NCBI GenBank assembly: GCA_963593765.1
Contig: CAVBBU010000015.1
Span: 1-26,912 of the forward strand
Direction of reading: 5' to 3'
DNA length: 26,912 bases
Source of the DNA: CAVBBU01 sp963593765
GTDB lineage: Bacteria; Bacillota; Clostridia; Lachnospirales; Lachnospiraceae
Shown here: positions 17,201-23,940 of the stretch, piece after piece
Numbering within the stretch: the first letter of the stretch is position 1
How the letters are laid out: each line of letters starts with the position of its first letter
Notes under the pieces: generated by a model
What the model saw: the letters and a program-made list of their open reading frames with translations, nothing else
The model's database searches: none
What the model was told of the DNA's origin: nothing
Made by a program: the position numbers and the translations under genes

Positions 17201-17628
17201 TATAATTCAAAGCTTACTCTAAGTATATTTTTTTCATCATCATATCTATAATCCATTGCAGACGAAAGCTTTTTTACCATATGTATTCCAAGTCCGCCTA
17301 TCTTTCTTTCTTCTGCCGAAAGCGTTATGTCAGGCTGCTCTGCCTTAGTCGGATCATACATATCTCCGTCATCTATAAATTCAATATAAAAAAGCTCCTT
17401 TTCCTTACCCAGCACAACAGATGCCTGCGTCGCTTTATCGGCATAATTAACTATATTAGACCATATCTCATCTGCAACTACCTGAACACGCATATTAAGC
17501 TTTATCGGCATGCCTAGTTCATTAAGCTTGTCCTCAATAAAATCCTCTACCAAGGCAAACGAGTTCTTATTCGGAGTTGTTGTTAAACGAAATTCTTCAT
17601 GCACTGCTTCATCTTTTATACTTGTCAT
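17200..17628 (-). CDS. RsbW/SpoIIAB-like serine kinase (GHKL ATPase)
   Basis: A 142-residue single-domain GHKL ATPase of the anti-sigma kinase type, which phosphorylates STAS-domain partners on serine. The N-box is ADEIWSNIVNYA (E54, N58). The G1 box is IDDGDMYDP (86-92). TLSAEERKIGGLGIHMVKKL contains the G2 glycine loop. All the ATP-binding motifs are intact, so it should be an active kinase. It is third in an operon after the symporter fusion and the STAS gene, its likely substrate. The ribosome site is weak (only an AAAGAG well upstream of the ATG), so the exact start is less sure. A terminator follows at once. Whether it also controls a sigma factor cannot be told; none is encoded here. 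Confidence 0.88.
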   Translation of the reverse strand: MTSIKDEAVHEEFRLTTTPNKNSFALVEDFIEDKLNELGMPIKLNMRVQVVADEIWSNIVNYADKATQASVVLGKEKELFYIEFIDDGDMYDPTKAEQPDITLSAEERKIGGLGIHMVKKLSSAMDYRYDDEKNILRVSFEL

Positions 17629-17688
17629 AGTTATATCATCTGCTCTTTCTGCTTTATCAGCAAATTATGCTACAGCTATCTAACTACA

Positions 17689-17991
17689 TCAGTCCCCTAT
17701 AGTTATAAAATCAGAAAAGCCTGTTATATCTAAAACCTCTTTAACTGCTTCTGATACATGTATAAGCTTAAGGCCACCCTTTTTGCTCATAGCCTTTTGA
17801 GCCTTAAGAAAAACTCTAAGACCGGCTGATGAAACATACTCTAGCTTTTCTACATCAAAGGTAAGAGAATTTGTGCTATCGCATACCTCATCTACAACCT
17901 TATCTAGCTCTGGTGCTGTAGTAGTATCTAGTCTTCCCTCTAGGGTAATTGTGCTGCTCTCTCCTATATTCTTAGTAATATTTAAGCTCAT
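17689..17991 (-). CDS. STAS-domain anti-sigma-factor antagonist-like protein
   Basis: A 100-residue protein that is one STAS domain (SpoIIAA/RsbV fold). The phosphorylation-site loop reads YVSSAGLRVFL, with Ser54/Ser55 as the likely kinase target, and the N-terminal strand pattern (ITLEGRLDTTTAPEL) is typical. Its ATG overlaps the symporter stop by four bases, with AAGGAG 8 bases ahead, so it is tightly coupled to that gene. The RsbW-like kinase gene follows 60 bases on. I infer a partner switch in which this protein cycles between kinase and transporter (or another target) depending on phosphorylation. STAS domains are also found on anion transporters, so direct contact with the permease is plausible. 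Confidence 0.9.
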   Translation of the reverse strand: MSLNITKNIGESSTITLEGRLDTTTAPELDKVVDEVCDSTNSLTFDVEKLEYVSSAGLRVFLKAQKAMSKKGGLKLIHVSEAVKEVLDITGFSDFITIGD

Positions 17992-19598
17992 ATTGCATAC
18001 TCCTTTTTATCTGTATGTGTAATCATGTTGTTTTTATGTGCCAATGTAAGCAGCTGCAAATCAGTGCAAAGCGAATTACAAGGCACCTCCATAATATCAA
18101 ATAATGTAGATAATGTACACCAAATTATAAATAGTCTAGGATCAAGCTTAAACCAAGACATAAGCACAGTATAGCAGCTTATCTCTCCTCCCGATACTGG
18201 CGGATATGCCATAGACATGATAACCGAAAGTATCATAAGAAGAAGCATTGACTTAATTCCCATTCCATTACCATATATATTCGCTGTGGCATATATAACA
18301 AACATAAATTCAGCTGCCATAAGCGGCTTATGTATAAGCGTTCCTATAGAAAGTGCAAAATTAATTAGCTTTGAATCTATACCAAAGCCCCTTTCACATG
18401 CCGTAAATGCCTCATCAAAGCACATAGATAGTGAGGCAGATGCTATATGTACCGGTATGCTTGGCTTTAATACCTTCCAAAGTCTTCTAACTGAAATCCC
18501 AGTAGCTGCTGCTGTAATGAAAAAATTAATTCCTGTTACTGCTACTATAAATATTCCAAAGACAATTATCACCTCTGTAAATTGCACTATGCTCTCTAGC
18601 TCTGCAGTAAGTCCAACCTCTAGCATACTCACAAATATAAATGCAGGTATAAATATCTCAAAGCCGGAAAGTATCTTAATTACGAGTACATTTGCCTCGT
18701 CTACTAGTCTTCCTATCATGCCAACTCTTCTTTGCAAAAATAGCATTGCAATTCCGATTATAAGTCCCATAACCAGTATCTGAATCATGTTTTCGTCGAC
18801 AAATGGAGTGATAATATTATTTGGAATTATATAAGTTAAAAAGCCAAGTCCCTCAGTATATAAAACACTGGTATCATCAACTCCAACTCCATATCTGACA
18901 AAGCATATCAGAGCCGCAAACATAGCAGTAACAAGAGTGCTTAAAATAAAGCTTGTACAAACTCTCTTACCTACCTTACTAAAAAGTCTAGGACTTCCTA
19001 TGTTAAGTATGCCCGATATTACAGCAAGTAACATCATAGGTGTAACTATGGCTCTAAGGAAATTAGAGCATGCCGTAATGATAGGATTAACTATAAGATT
19101 ATATATACCCTTATCATTTGCCGGAGATATTCTAAGCACAGCAGATACAACAAGTGCAAGCAGTATTGCAAGCAAAACCTTTATAACATTGTTGGTCTTT
19201 TTTATCTCTAATGCTATATAGGCACTATTTTTCCCGCCAACATATTGATATATCCAGTCAATACCAAGCCTTGCTGTTATATCCTTTGCTACGTCTGCAT
19301 CATCGTCGCTGCTTTCTGCATCTATTCTATATGACACTCCATGCAGCTTTAAAACAAGATCCAGATAGCGGCCGTGCCTTTCTGCTATAAGCTCTACCTT
19401 TGCAGGACTTTCCCCTACCTCGTCAATCCATCTAAGTATAAGCTCCTCAGCACTAAGTCTTATTCGGAGTATATCTCTTTTTGATACGTCCTTATACTCT
19501 GAAAGCAGCTCATAAATATGCTGAGAAATTAAGTCCACTCCCTGTGCATCTAAGTTATATTTTTCCTTATGTATATTTTTCGTACGTAAACTTTTCAT
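17988..19598 (-). CDS. DAACS-family cation symporter with N-terminal GHKL-like domain
   Basis: A 536-residue two-part protein. Residues about 1-135 are soluble. RIRLSAEELILRWIDE resembles the N-box helix of GHKL kinases, YLDLVLKLHGVSYRID their central strands, and LGIDWIYQYVGGKNSAYIALEI their C-terminal end, but the G1 and G2 ATP-binding glycines are missing. From residue 137 on it is a multi-helix permease of the dicarboxylate/amino acid:cation symporter type. Substrate-site motifs have diverged: the NMDGT position reads GTLIHKPLM, and the D-x2-R-x3-N of helix 8 reads D501-x2-E504-x3-N508. AGAGG lies 5 bases before the ATG. It leads an operon with a STAS protein and an RsbW-like kinase. The substrate is unknown and probably not a dicarboxylate. 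Confidence 0.82.
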   Translation of the reverse strand: MKSLRTKNIHKEKYNLDAQGVDLISQHIYELLSEYKDVSKRDILRIRLSAEELILRWIDEVGESPAKVELIAERHGRYLDLVLKLHGVSYRIDAESSDDDADVAKDITARLGIDWIYQYVGGKNSAYIALEIKKTNNVIKVLLAILLALVVSAVLRISPANDKGIYNLIVNPIITACSNFLRAIVTPMMLLAVISGILNIGSPRLFSKVGKRVCTSFILSTLVTAMFAALICFVRYGVGVDDTSVLYTEGLGFLTYIIPNNIITPFVDENMIQILVMGLIIGIAMLFLQRRVGMIGRLVDEANVLVIKILSGFEIFIPAFIFVSMLEVGLTAELESIVQFTEVIIVFGIFIVAVTGINFFITAAATGISVRRLWKVLKPSIPVHIASASLSMCFDEAFTACERGFGIDSKLINFALSIGTLIHKPLMAAEFMFVIYATANIYGNGMGIKSMLLLMILSVIMSMAYPPVSGGEISCYTVLMSWFKLDPRLFIIWCTLSTLFDIMEVPCNSLCTDLQLLTLAHKNNMITHTDKKEYAI

Positions 19599-19629
19599 AA
19601 TAACCTCTCGCTAAGAGCATAACATATGT

Positions 19630-19638
19630 ATTATAACA
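19630..19638 (-). promoter_or_regulatory. Likely extended -10 promoter of the symporter operon
   Basis: Minus strand TGTTATAAT, an extended -10 (TGnTATAAT). A TTGTAA lies upstream at an over-long 20-base spacing. Initiation is expected near 19623, about 25 bases before the ATG. Confidence 0.5.
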
Positions 19639-19760
19639 AATTTATGTATTTTTTCTTACAACTCTTACAAAATCAAATCAAGTATTGCATATAGACCTAG
19701 TCCATACCCTATATTGTAGCTATCAGTACTGAAATACTTATTTTTTTCGAGGTATATAAC

Positions 19761-20225
19761 ATGAAAAAGAAGTTATTAGCAGCATTTGCAATAATAGCTC
19801 TAGTTTCTACAAGCTACCTTGGCTCCCATCAGGCTCAGGCAGCTACAGGCTTTGTCAATGTTTCCGGTGGTACAAAGTATCTATTTGGCGATGGAAACTA
19901 CTGCACTAACAACTGGATTCATTTTAAGGATCACTGGTATTATTTCGGTGATGATGGTTTCCTAAGAACCGGTTGGATACAAAAGGATAATACATGGTAC
20001 TTTGCAACCAGCACCGGCGAGCTGCAGGGCGGAATCATGAAGATTAATGGCAATGTTTACTATTTCAATACCCAGACATGCAAAATGTTTGTAGGTCAAA
20101 AGTCTTATAACGACCACCTATATACATTCACGGAAAATGGTACCGTGGGCGAAATGCCATATTTAACAACAGAATGGAATAGTAATGGTACTATAAAGCG
20201 TGGCATACAGCTTCGCATTCGTTAA
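19761..20225 (+). CDS. Secreted cell-wall-binding (choline-binding-type) repeat protein
   Basis: A small exported protein of 154 residues. The signal peptide is MKKKLLAAFAIIALVSTSYL plus GSHQAQA, with likely cleavage after residue 27. The mature part is made of aromatic-rich repeats of the CW_binding_1 kind: HFKDHWYYFGDDGFLRTGWI, KDNTWYFATSTGELQGGIMK and NGNVYYFNTQTCKMFVGQ. Such repeats bind choline or other wall polymers. There is no catalytic domain, so it is either a wall-binding adaptor or the remnant of a larger surface protein. GAGG lies 8 bases before the ATG. It diverges from the symporter operon across 162 bases and is followed by terminator-like hairpins. Confidence 0.88.
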   Translation: MKKKLLAAFAIIALVSTSYLGSHQAQAATGFVNVSGGTKYLFGDGNYCTNNWIHFKDHWYYFGDDGFLRTGWIQKDNTWYFATSTGELQGGIMKINGNVYYFNTQTCKMFVGQKSYNDHLYTFTENGTVGEMPYLTTEWNSNGTIKRGIQLRIR

Positions 20226-20279
20226 ATAAGAGCACTCCCTTTTAAAGAAAGAAATTTCTTTTTTTAGATCCCTTTATAT

Positions 20280-20352
20280 ATAATAGAAAGCCCATTTGGA
20301 GCTTTCTATTATGTATAAAAATCCAAATGGGCTTTAGTGTTCTTTTTTTATT
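20280..20352 (+). terminator. Overlapping hairpins and T tract after the wall-binding gene
   Basis: Two hairpins share sequence. The first pairs ATAATAGAAAGC (20280-20291) with GCTTTCTATTAT (20301-20312). The second pairs AAAGCCCATTTGGA (20287-20300) with TCCAAATGGGCTTT (20322-20335), a 14-base perfect stem. TCTTTTTTT follows six bases later on the plus strand. They cannot form together. The site lies between convergent genes and can plausibly stop both the wall-binding gene and pflA. Confidence 0.7.
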
Positions 20353-21127
20353 CGCATAAGATTTTTTGAGCCAGCTTTATCTGACTGTCATCAGGCGGAT
20401 TTACATCCCCAAGCTTATATTCTATTCCTAGCTTTTCATACTTAGCTATTCCAAGGGTATGATAAGGAAGTACCTCTACTCTATCTATCACGTCAGGATT
20501 GATTTTTCTAAGAGAATCCAAAAATGCCCTTAGATTTTTTAGCTCTGCCTCATCTGTAGTAATCCCTGGAACAAGTACATGGCGAATCCACATTTTCTTA
20601 TTATTTCTTGCCAGATACTCTGCCATTTTAAGTATATTCTCATTAGTATATCCTGTAAGCTCCTTATGCTTTTTAGGATCTATATGTTTAATATCTAAAA
20701 TAAATAAATCAGTTACACTCATCAGCTCATCAAAAAGCTTAAGATAAGTCTCATCCGTCTTAAATGGCTGACCTGAGGTATCAAGTGCTGTATGAACATC
20801 CTTTTCCTTGCATAGCTTAAACAGCTCAGTAACAAAATCTATCTGCAGCAGTGCTTCTCCGCCGCTTACCGTTATTCCGCCGCCATTTTTCCAGTAATTG
20901 TGATAACGCCAAGCCTTATTAAATGCATCAAAAGGAGTCTCGTAATAAGACCCCTTTGTTTGTGCTGCCCAGGTTTCGGGATTATGACAGTATAGACATC
21001 TCATAGGACAGCCCTGCAAAAATATAATATATCTAACGCCCGGTCCGTCTACCGCACCAAAGGTTTCTATACTATTAATATTGCCCTTAAGCTCATTTTT
21101 CTCCATACTGGTTTTGTCCTCTGTCAT
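20348..21127 (-). CDS. pflA: Pyruvate formate-lyase-activating enzyme
   Basis: This radical SAM iron-sulfur enzyme puts the glycyl radical on pyruvate formate-lyase under anaerobic conditions. It has 259 residues. The cluster motif GCPMRCLYCHNPETW (C-x3-C-x2-C) binds the 4Fe-4S cluster, GGITVSGGEALLQ holds the SAM-binding GGE, and DLFILDIKHIDPKKH and VLVPGITTDE are typical of PflA. AGGAA lies 9 bases before the ATG. It follows pflB by 82 bases on the same strand, its usual partner. No extra ferredoxin cluster insert is present, so this is the short PflA form rather than a choline lyase or benzylsuccinate activase type. Confidence 0.96.
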   Translation of the reverse strand: MTEDKTSMEKNELKGNINSIETFGAVDGPGVRYIIFLQGCPMRCLYCHNPETWAAQTKGSYYETPFDAFNKAWRYHNYWKNGGGITVSGGEALLQIDFVTELFKLCKEKDVHTALDTSGQPFKTDETYLKLFDELMSVTDLFILDIKHIDPKKHKELTGYTNENILKMAEYLARNNKKMWIRHVLVPGITTDEAELKNLRAFLDSLRKINPDVIDRVEVLPYHTLGIAKYEKLGIEYKLGDVNPPDDSQIKLAQKILCE

Positions 21128-21209
21128 AAAATCCGATTCCTGTTTGTATTGGTTTCAGTGCGTAAGCTTCATGTTTGTGTTTTTGCAAATTTCACTTACT
21201 GCATAGGCA

Positions 21210-23462
21210 TTAAAGCTTGTCATGGAAGGTTCTTGAAATAACATCTTCCTGCTGCTCTCTTGTCAGAGAAATAAACTTAACTGCATATCCAGATACACGG
21301 ATAGTGAAGTTAGCATACTCTGGCTTCTCCGGATGCTCCATAGCATCAAGCAGCTTGTCCTTACCGAATACATTTACATTAAGGTGATGTGCACCCTGAT
21401 CAAAGTATCCGTCCATAACATTTACAAGGTTTACTGAACGCTCATCATCGTCATGTCCAAGTGCGCCTGGATTCATAGTCTGTGTATTTGAAATACCATC
21501 AAGTGCCCAGTGATAAGGAAGCTTTGTTAATGAGTTCAGTGAAGCAAGAAGACCGCTCTGCTCTGCACCGTAAGATGGGTTAGCACCTGGTGCAAGTGGT
21601 GTCCATGCTCTACGTCCATCTGGCATGTTACCTGTATACTTACCATAAACTACATTAGATGTAATTGTAAGTATAGATGTTGTTGGCTCAGAGTTACGAT
21701 ATGTGTGATGCTTCTTAATCTTCTCAAGGAATGAATGAAGCAGCCATACACCTATCTCATCTGCACGGTCATCATCATTACCATACTTAGGGAAGTCGCC
21801 CTCTATAACATAGTCCTGTGCAAGACCATTCTCATCACGAACAACCTTAACCTTAGCATACTTGATAGCACTTAGTGAATCGATAACATGTGAAAAGCCT
21901 GCTATACCAGTTGCAAATGTTCTACGAACATCAGTATCTATAAGTGCCATCTCAGCTGACTCATAATAATACTTATCATGCATATACTGGATAAGGTTTA
22001 GTATATTTACATACAGACCTGCAAGCCAGTCAAGCATAAGATCATACTTCTTCATAACCTCATCATAGTCAAGGTACTCTGATGTAATAGGTGCATATGC
22101 TGGTCCAACCTGCTTACCATTCTTCTCATCTATACCACCATTGATAGCATATAGTAGACACTTAGCAAGGTTTGCTCTAGCTCCGAAGAACTGCATCTCC
22201 TTACCAGTCTGTGTTGCAGATACGCAGCAGCAGATAGAATAATCATCGCCCCATACTGGCTTCATAGCATCATCATTCTCATATTGTATAGAAGATGTTG
22301 TTACAGAAATCTTAGCCGCATACTTCTTGAAATTATTTGGAAGCTGACTGCTGTAAAGTACAGTAAGGTTTGGCTCAGGTGAAGGTCCCATGTTCTCAAG
22401 TGTATGTAGGAAACGGAAATCGTTCTTAGTAACCATAGAGCGACCGTCCATGCCTATACCACCGACCTCAAGAGTAGCCCAAACTGGATCTCCTGAGAAT
22501 AGCTCGTTGTAAGACTTAATACGAGCAAACTTAACCATACGGAACTTCATAGTCATATGGTCGATAATCTCCTGTGCCTGCTCCTCTGTTAGAGTGCCTG
22601 CCTTAAGATCACGGTCAATGTAAATGTCTAGGAATGTAGATATACGACCAACACTCATAGCTGCACCGTTCTGAGTCTTGATAGCTGCAAGATATCCAAA
22701 GTATAGCCACTGAGCAGCTTCCTTTGCATTCTTTGCTGGAGCTGAGATATCATATCCATATATCTTAGCCATCTCCTTCATACCCTCAAGAGCACGAATC
22801 TGCTCACTTAGCTCTTCTCTCTGACGGATAATGTCATCTGTCATAGTTCCGCAACCACAGTTAGCCTTATCCTCTTCCTTCCATGCGATAAGCTGGTCTA
22901 TACCATAAAGAGCAACTCTTCTGTAGTCGCCAACTATACGTCCACGTCCATATGTATCAGGAAGACCAGTTACGATATGTGAGCTTCTTGCTGCACGCAT
23001 CTCTGGTGTATATGCATCAAATACTGCCTGATTGTGTGTCTTATGATATTCAGTAAATATCTTATGAAGCTCTGGACTTGGAGTATATCCATACATCTCG
23101 CAGGCTTCCTCTGCCATACGGATACCACCATAAGGCATAAATGCTCTCTTAAGAGGCTTGTCTGTCTGAAGACCAACTACCTGCTCAAGATCCTTCATAG
23201 ACTCGTCTATATAGCCAGGGCCATATGCTGTAAGACCAGAAACAACCTCTGTCTCCTCATCTAGTACTCCGCCCTTTTCACGCTCAGCCTTCTGCAGCTC
23301 CTGCAGTCTACCCCATAGCTTGTTTGTAGAATCTGCTGGACCAGCTAAAAAGCTCTCATCACCATCATATGGAGTGTAGTTCTTCTGAATGAAATCACGA
23401 ACATTGCACTCTCTTCTCCAGATATTGCCTTCAAAGCCCTTCCAAGCTTCATTTTGTAACAT
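21210..23462 (-). CDS. pflB: Formate C-acetyltransferase (pyruvate formate-lyase)
   Basis: PflB cleaves pyruvate with CoA to acetyl-CoA and formate, feeding the pta-ackA route encoded elsewhere in this window. It has 750 residues. The catalytic cysteines are in SICCCVSATQTGKEM (411-413; the C412-C413 pair corresponds to the usual CC). The glycyl radical residue is G725 in IRVSGYAVKF. TSNVVYGKYTGNMPDGRRAW and FDQGAHHLNVNVFG are true-PFL stretches, which argues against glycerol dehydratase or choline lyase. I start it at 23462, behind AAGGAGG 8 bases upstream. An open frame runs to 23582 but has no ribosome site and crosses the putative Rex box. Confidence 0.97.
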   Translation of the reverse strand: MLQNEAWKGFEGNIWRRECNVRDFIQKNYTPYDGDESFLAGPADSTNKLWGRLQELQKAEREKGGVLDEETEVVSGLTAYGPGYIDESMKDLEQVVGLQTDKPLKRAFMPYGGIRMAEEACEMYGYTPSPELHKIFTEYHKTHNQAVFDAYTPEMRAARSSHIVTGLPDTYGRGRIVGDYRRVALYGIDQLIAWKEEDKANCGCGTMTDDIIRQREELSEQIRALEGMKEMAKIYGYDISAPAKNAKEAAQWLYFGYLAAIKTQNGAAMSVGRISTFLDIYIDRDLKAGTLTEEQAQEIIDHMTMKFRMVKFARIKSYNELFSGDPVWATLEVGGIGMDGRSMVTKNDFRFLHTLENMGPSPEPNLTVLYSSQLPNNFKKYAAKISVTTSSIQYENDDAMKPVWGDDYSICCCVSATQTGKEMQFFGARANLAKCLLYAINGGIDEKNGKQVGPAYAPITSEYLDYDEVMKKYDLMLDWLAGLYVNILNLIQYMHDKYYYESAEMALIDTDVRRTFATGIAGFSHVIDSLSAIKYAKVKVVRDENGLAQDYVIEGDFPKYGNDDDRADEIGVWLLHSFLEKIKKHHTYRNSEPTTSILTITSNVVYGKYTGNMPDGRRAWTPLAPGANPSYGAEQSGLLASLNSLTKLPYHWALDGISNTQTMNPGALGHDDDERSVNLVNVMDGYFDQGAHHLNVNVFGKDKLLDAMEHPEKPEYANFTIRVSGYAVKFISLTREQQEDVISRTFHDKL

Positions 23463-23503
23463 TTGAAATTCCTCCTTATATAATTTTAAAATCACGTTTT
23501 TGT

Positions 23504-23521
23504 TTGGTAATATTTTAACAA
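23504..23521. promoter_or_regulatory. Putative Rex redox-repressor site before pflB
   Basis: TTGGTAA-TATT-TTAACAA matches the Firmicutes Rex consensus TTGTTAA-N4-TTAACAA at 13 of 14 defined positions. It lies 42 bases before the pflB ATG. A TATACA hexamer at 23536-23531 could be the -10 box, though its -35 is poor; the Rex box would then fall just past the start point, suitable for blocking transcription. Rex senses the NADH/NAD+ ratio and controls fermentation genes. No rex gene is in the window. Confidence 0.65.
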
Positions 23522-23586
23522 TTACCCTCGTGTATACAATATCAATTTGTTCCCCCAAAATCAACAACAACTTGCAATGCACGCGA

Positions 23587-23808
23587 TTTTGTACAAAAGT
23601 GTTGTCAAATGGCTATGCAGACTGCGTGCTTGCACGCAAGGATGCATAGCCATTTGACAACCTAACCTCAATGAGCACGTAGGGCGATAGCCCGGAGTGC
23701 GAATTGAGGTTAAGGATTGCGAGAGTGCGTAAGCACGGAGCAATCCGTACTTTTGTACAAAATTTTTGCGAAATGCCAGTGCAGAGCAATACTTACTTTT
23801 GTACAAAA
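23587..23808. repeat. Three copies of a 12-base palindrome
   Basis: TTTTGTACAAAA occurs at 23587-23598, 23751-23762 and 23797-23808. The first two copies, with flanking bases (CGCGA... and ...TTTTTGCG), form an inverted pair around three hairpins, giving a segment of about 185 bases with terminal inverted repeats. The third copy matches the second in orientation and shares the TACTTTTGTACAAAA and TTGCG context. No coding sequence lies between them. Confidence 0.8.
23673..23703 (+). repeat. 31-base hairpin core, copy 1
   Basis: Core of hairpin B: GA, GCAC, GTA, GGGC, loop GATA, GCCC, GGA, GTGC, GA. It recurs at 23818-23848 with a single change (C to T in GCAC), which keeps pairing as a G-T wobble. 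Confidence 0.85.
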
Positions 23809-23817
23809 AAGTTGCGT

Positions 23818-23848
23818 GAGCATGTAGGGCGATAGCCCGGAGTGCGAA
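23818..23848 (+). repeat. 31-base hairpin core, copy 2
   Basis: Matches copy 1 (23673-23703) at 30 of 31 positions; the one change, GCAC to GCAT, preserves the inner stem through a wobble pair. The flanks differ, and the outer stem around this copy is weak or absent (only a GCGT/GCGC possibility with bulges). Confidence 0.85.
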
Positions 23849-23940
23849 TGTGCGCGAGTAATGAGGAAGAAGCCGGAGCTTGCTCAGGCTTCTGACGAAT
23901 ACCGCGTCAACAAGCGGAACGAAAGTGGAGCTTGTTGACG

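Larger units (their letters stand above)
23601..23940 (+). repeat. Hairpin array with shared GGA internal-loop architecture
   Basis: Five clear hairpins fill this non-coding stretch. A: 19-base perfect outer stem (23601-23619 with 23643-23661) around an inner TGCGTGC/GCACGCA. B: TAACCTCAAT/ATTGAGGTTA (23663-23672, 23703-23712) around GCAC-GTA-GGGC-GATA-GCCC-GGA-GTGC. C: GGATTGC/GCAATCC (23714-23746) around GTGC-GTAA-GCAC. E: AGAAGCC/GGCTTCT (23868-23893). F: CGTCAACAAGC/GCTTGTTGACG (23905-23940) around GGA-AC-GAAA-GT-GGA. A second copy of the B core lies between C and E. Four (A, B, C, F) carry GGA on the 3' side between inner and outer stem. GATA, GTAA and GAAA loops read properly only on the plus strand. 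The pattern suggests a plus-strand structured RNA or a family of mobile hairpin repeats. Confidence 0.75.

Noticed and set aside
23561..23806. 81-codon minus-strand frame inside the hairpin array
   Set aside because: It runs through perfect inverted repeats, lacks a ribosome site and looks like no known protein; the frame is a by-product of the repeats.
23583..23940. CRISPR array
   Set aside because: The repeats are hairpins of differing length and outer sequence, with only two near-identical 31-base cores and no regular spacers; no cas genes are nearby.
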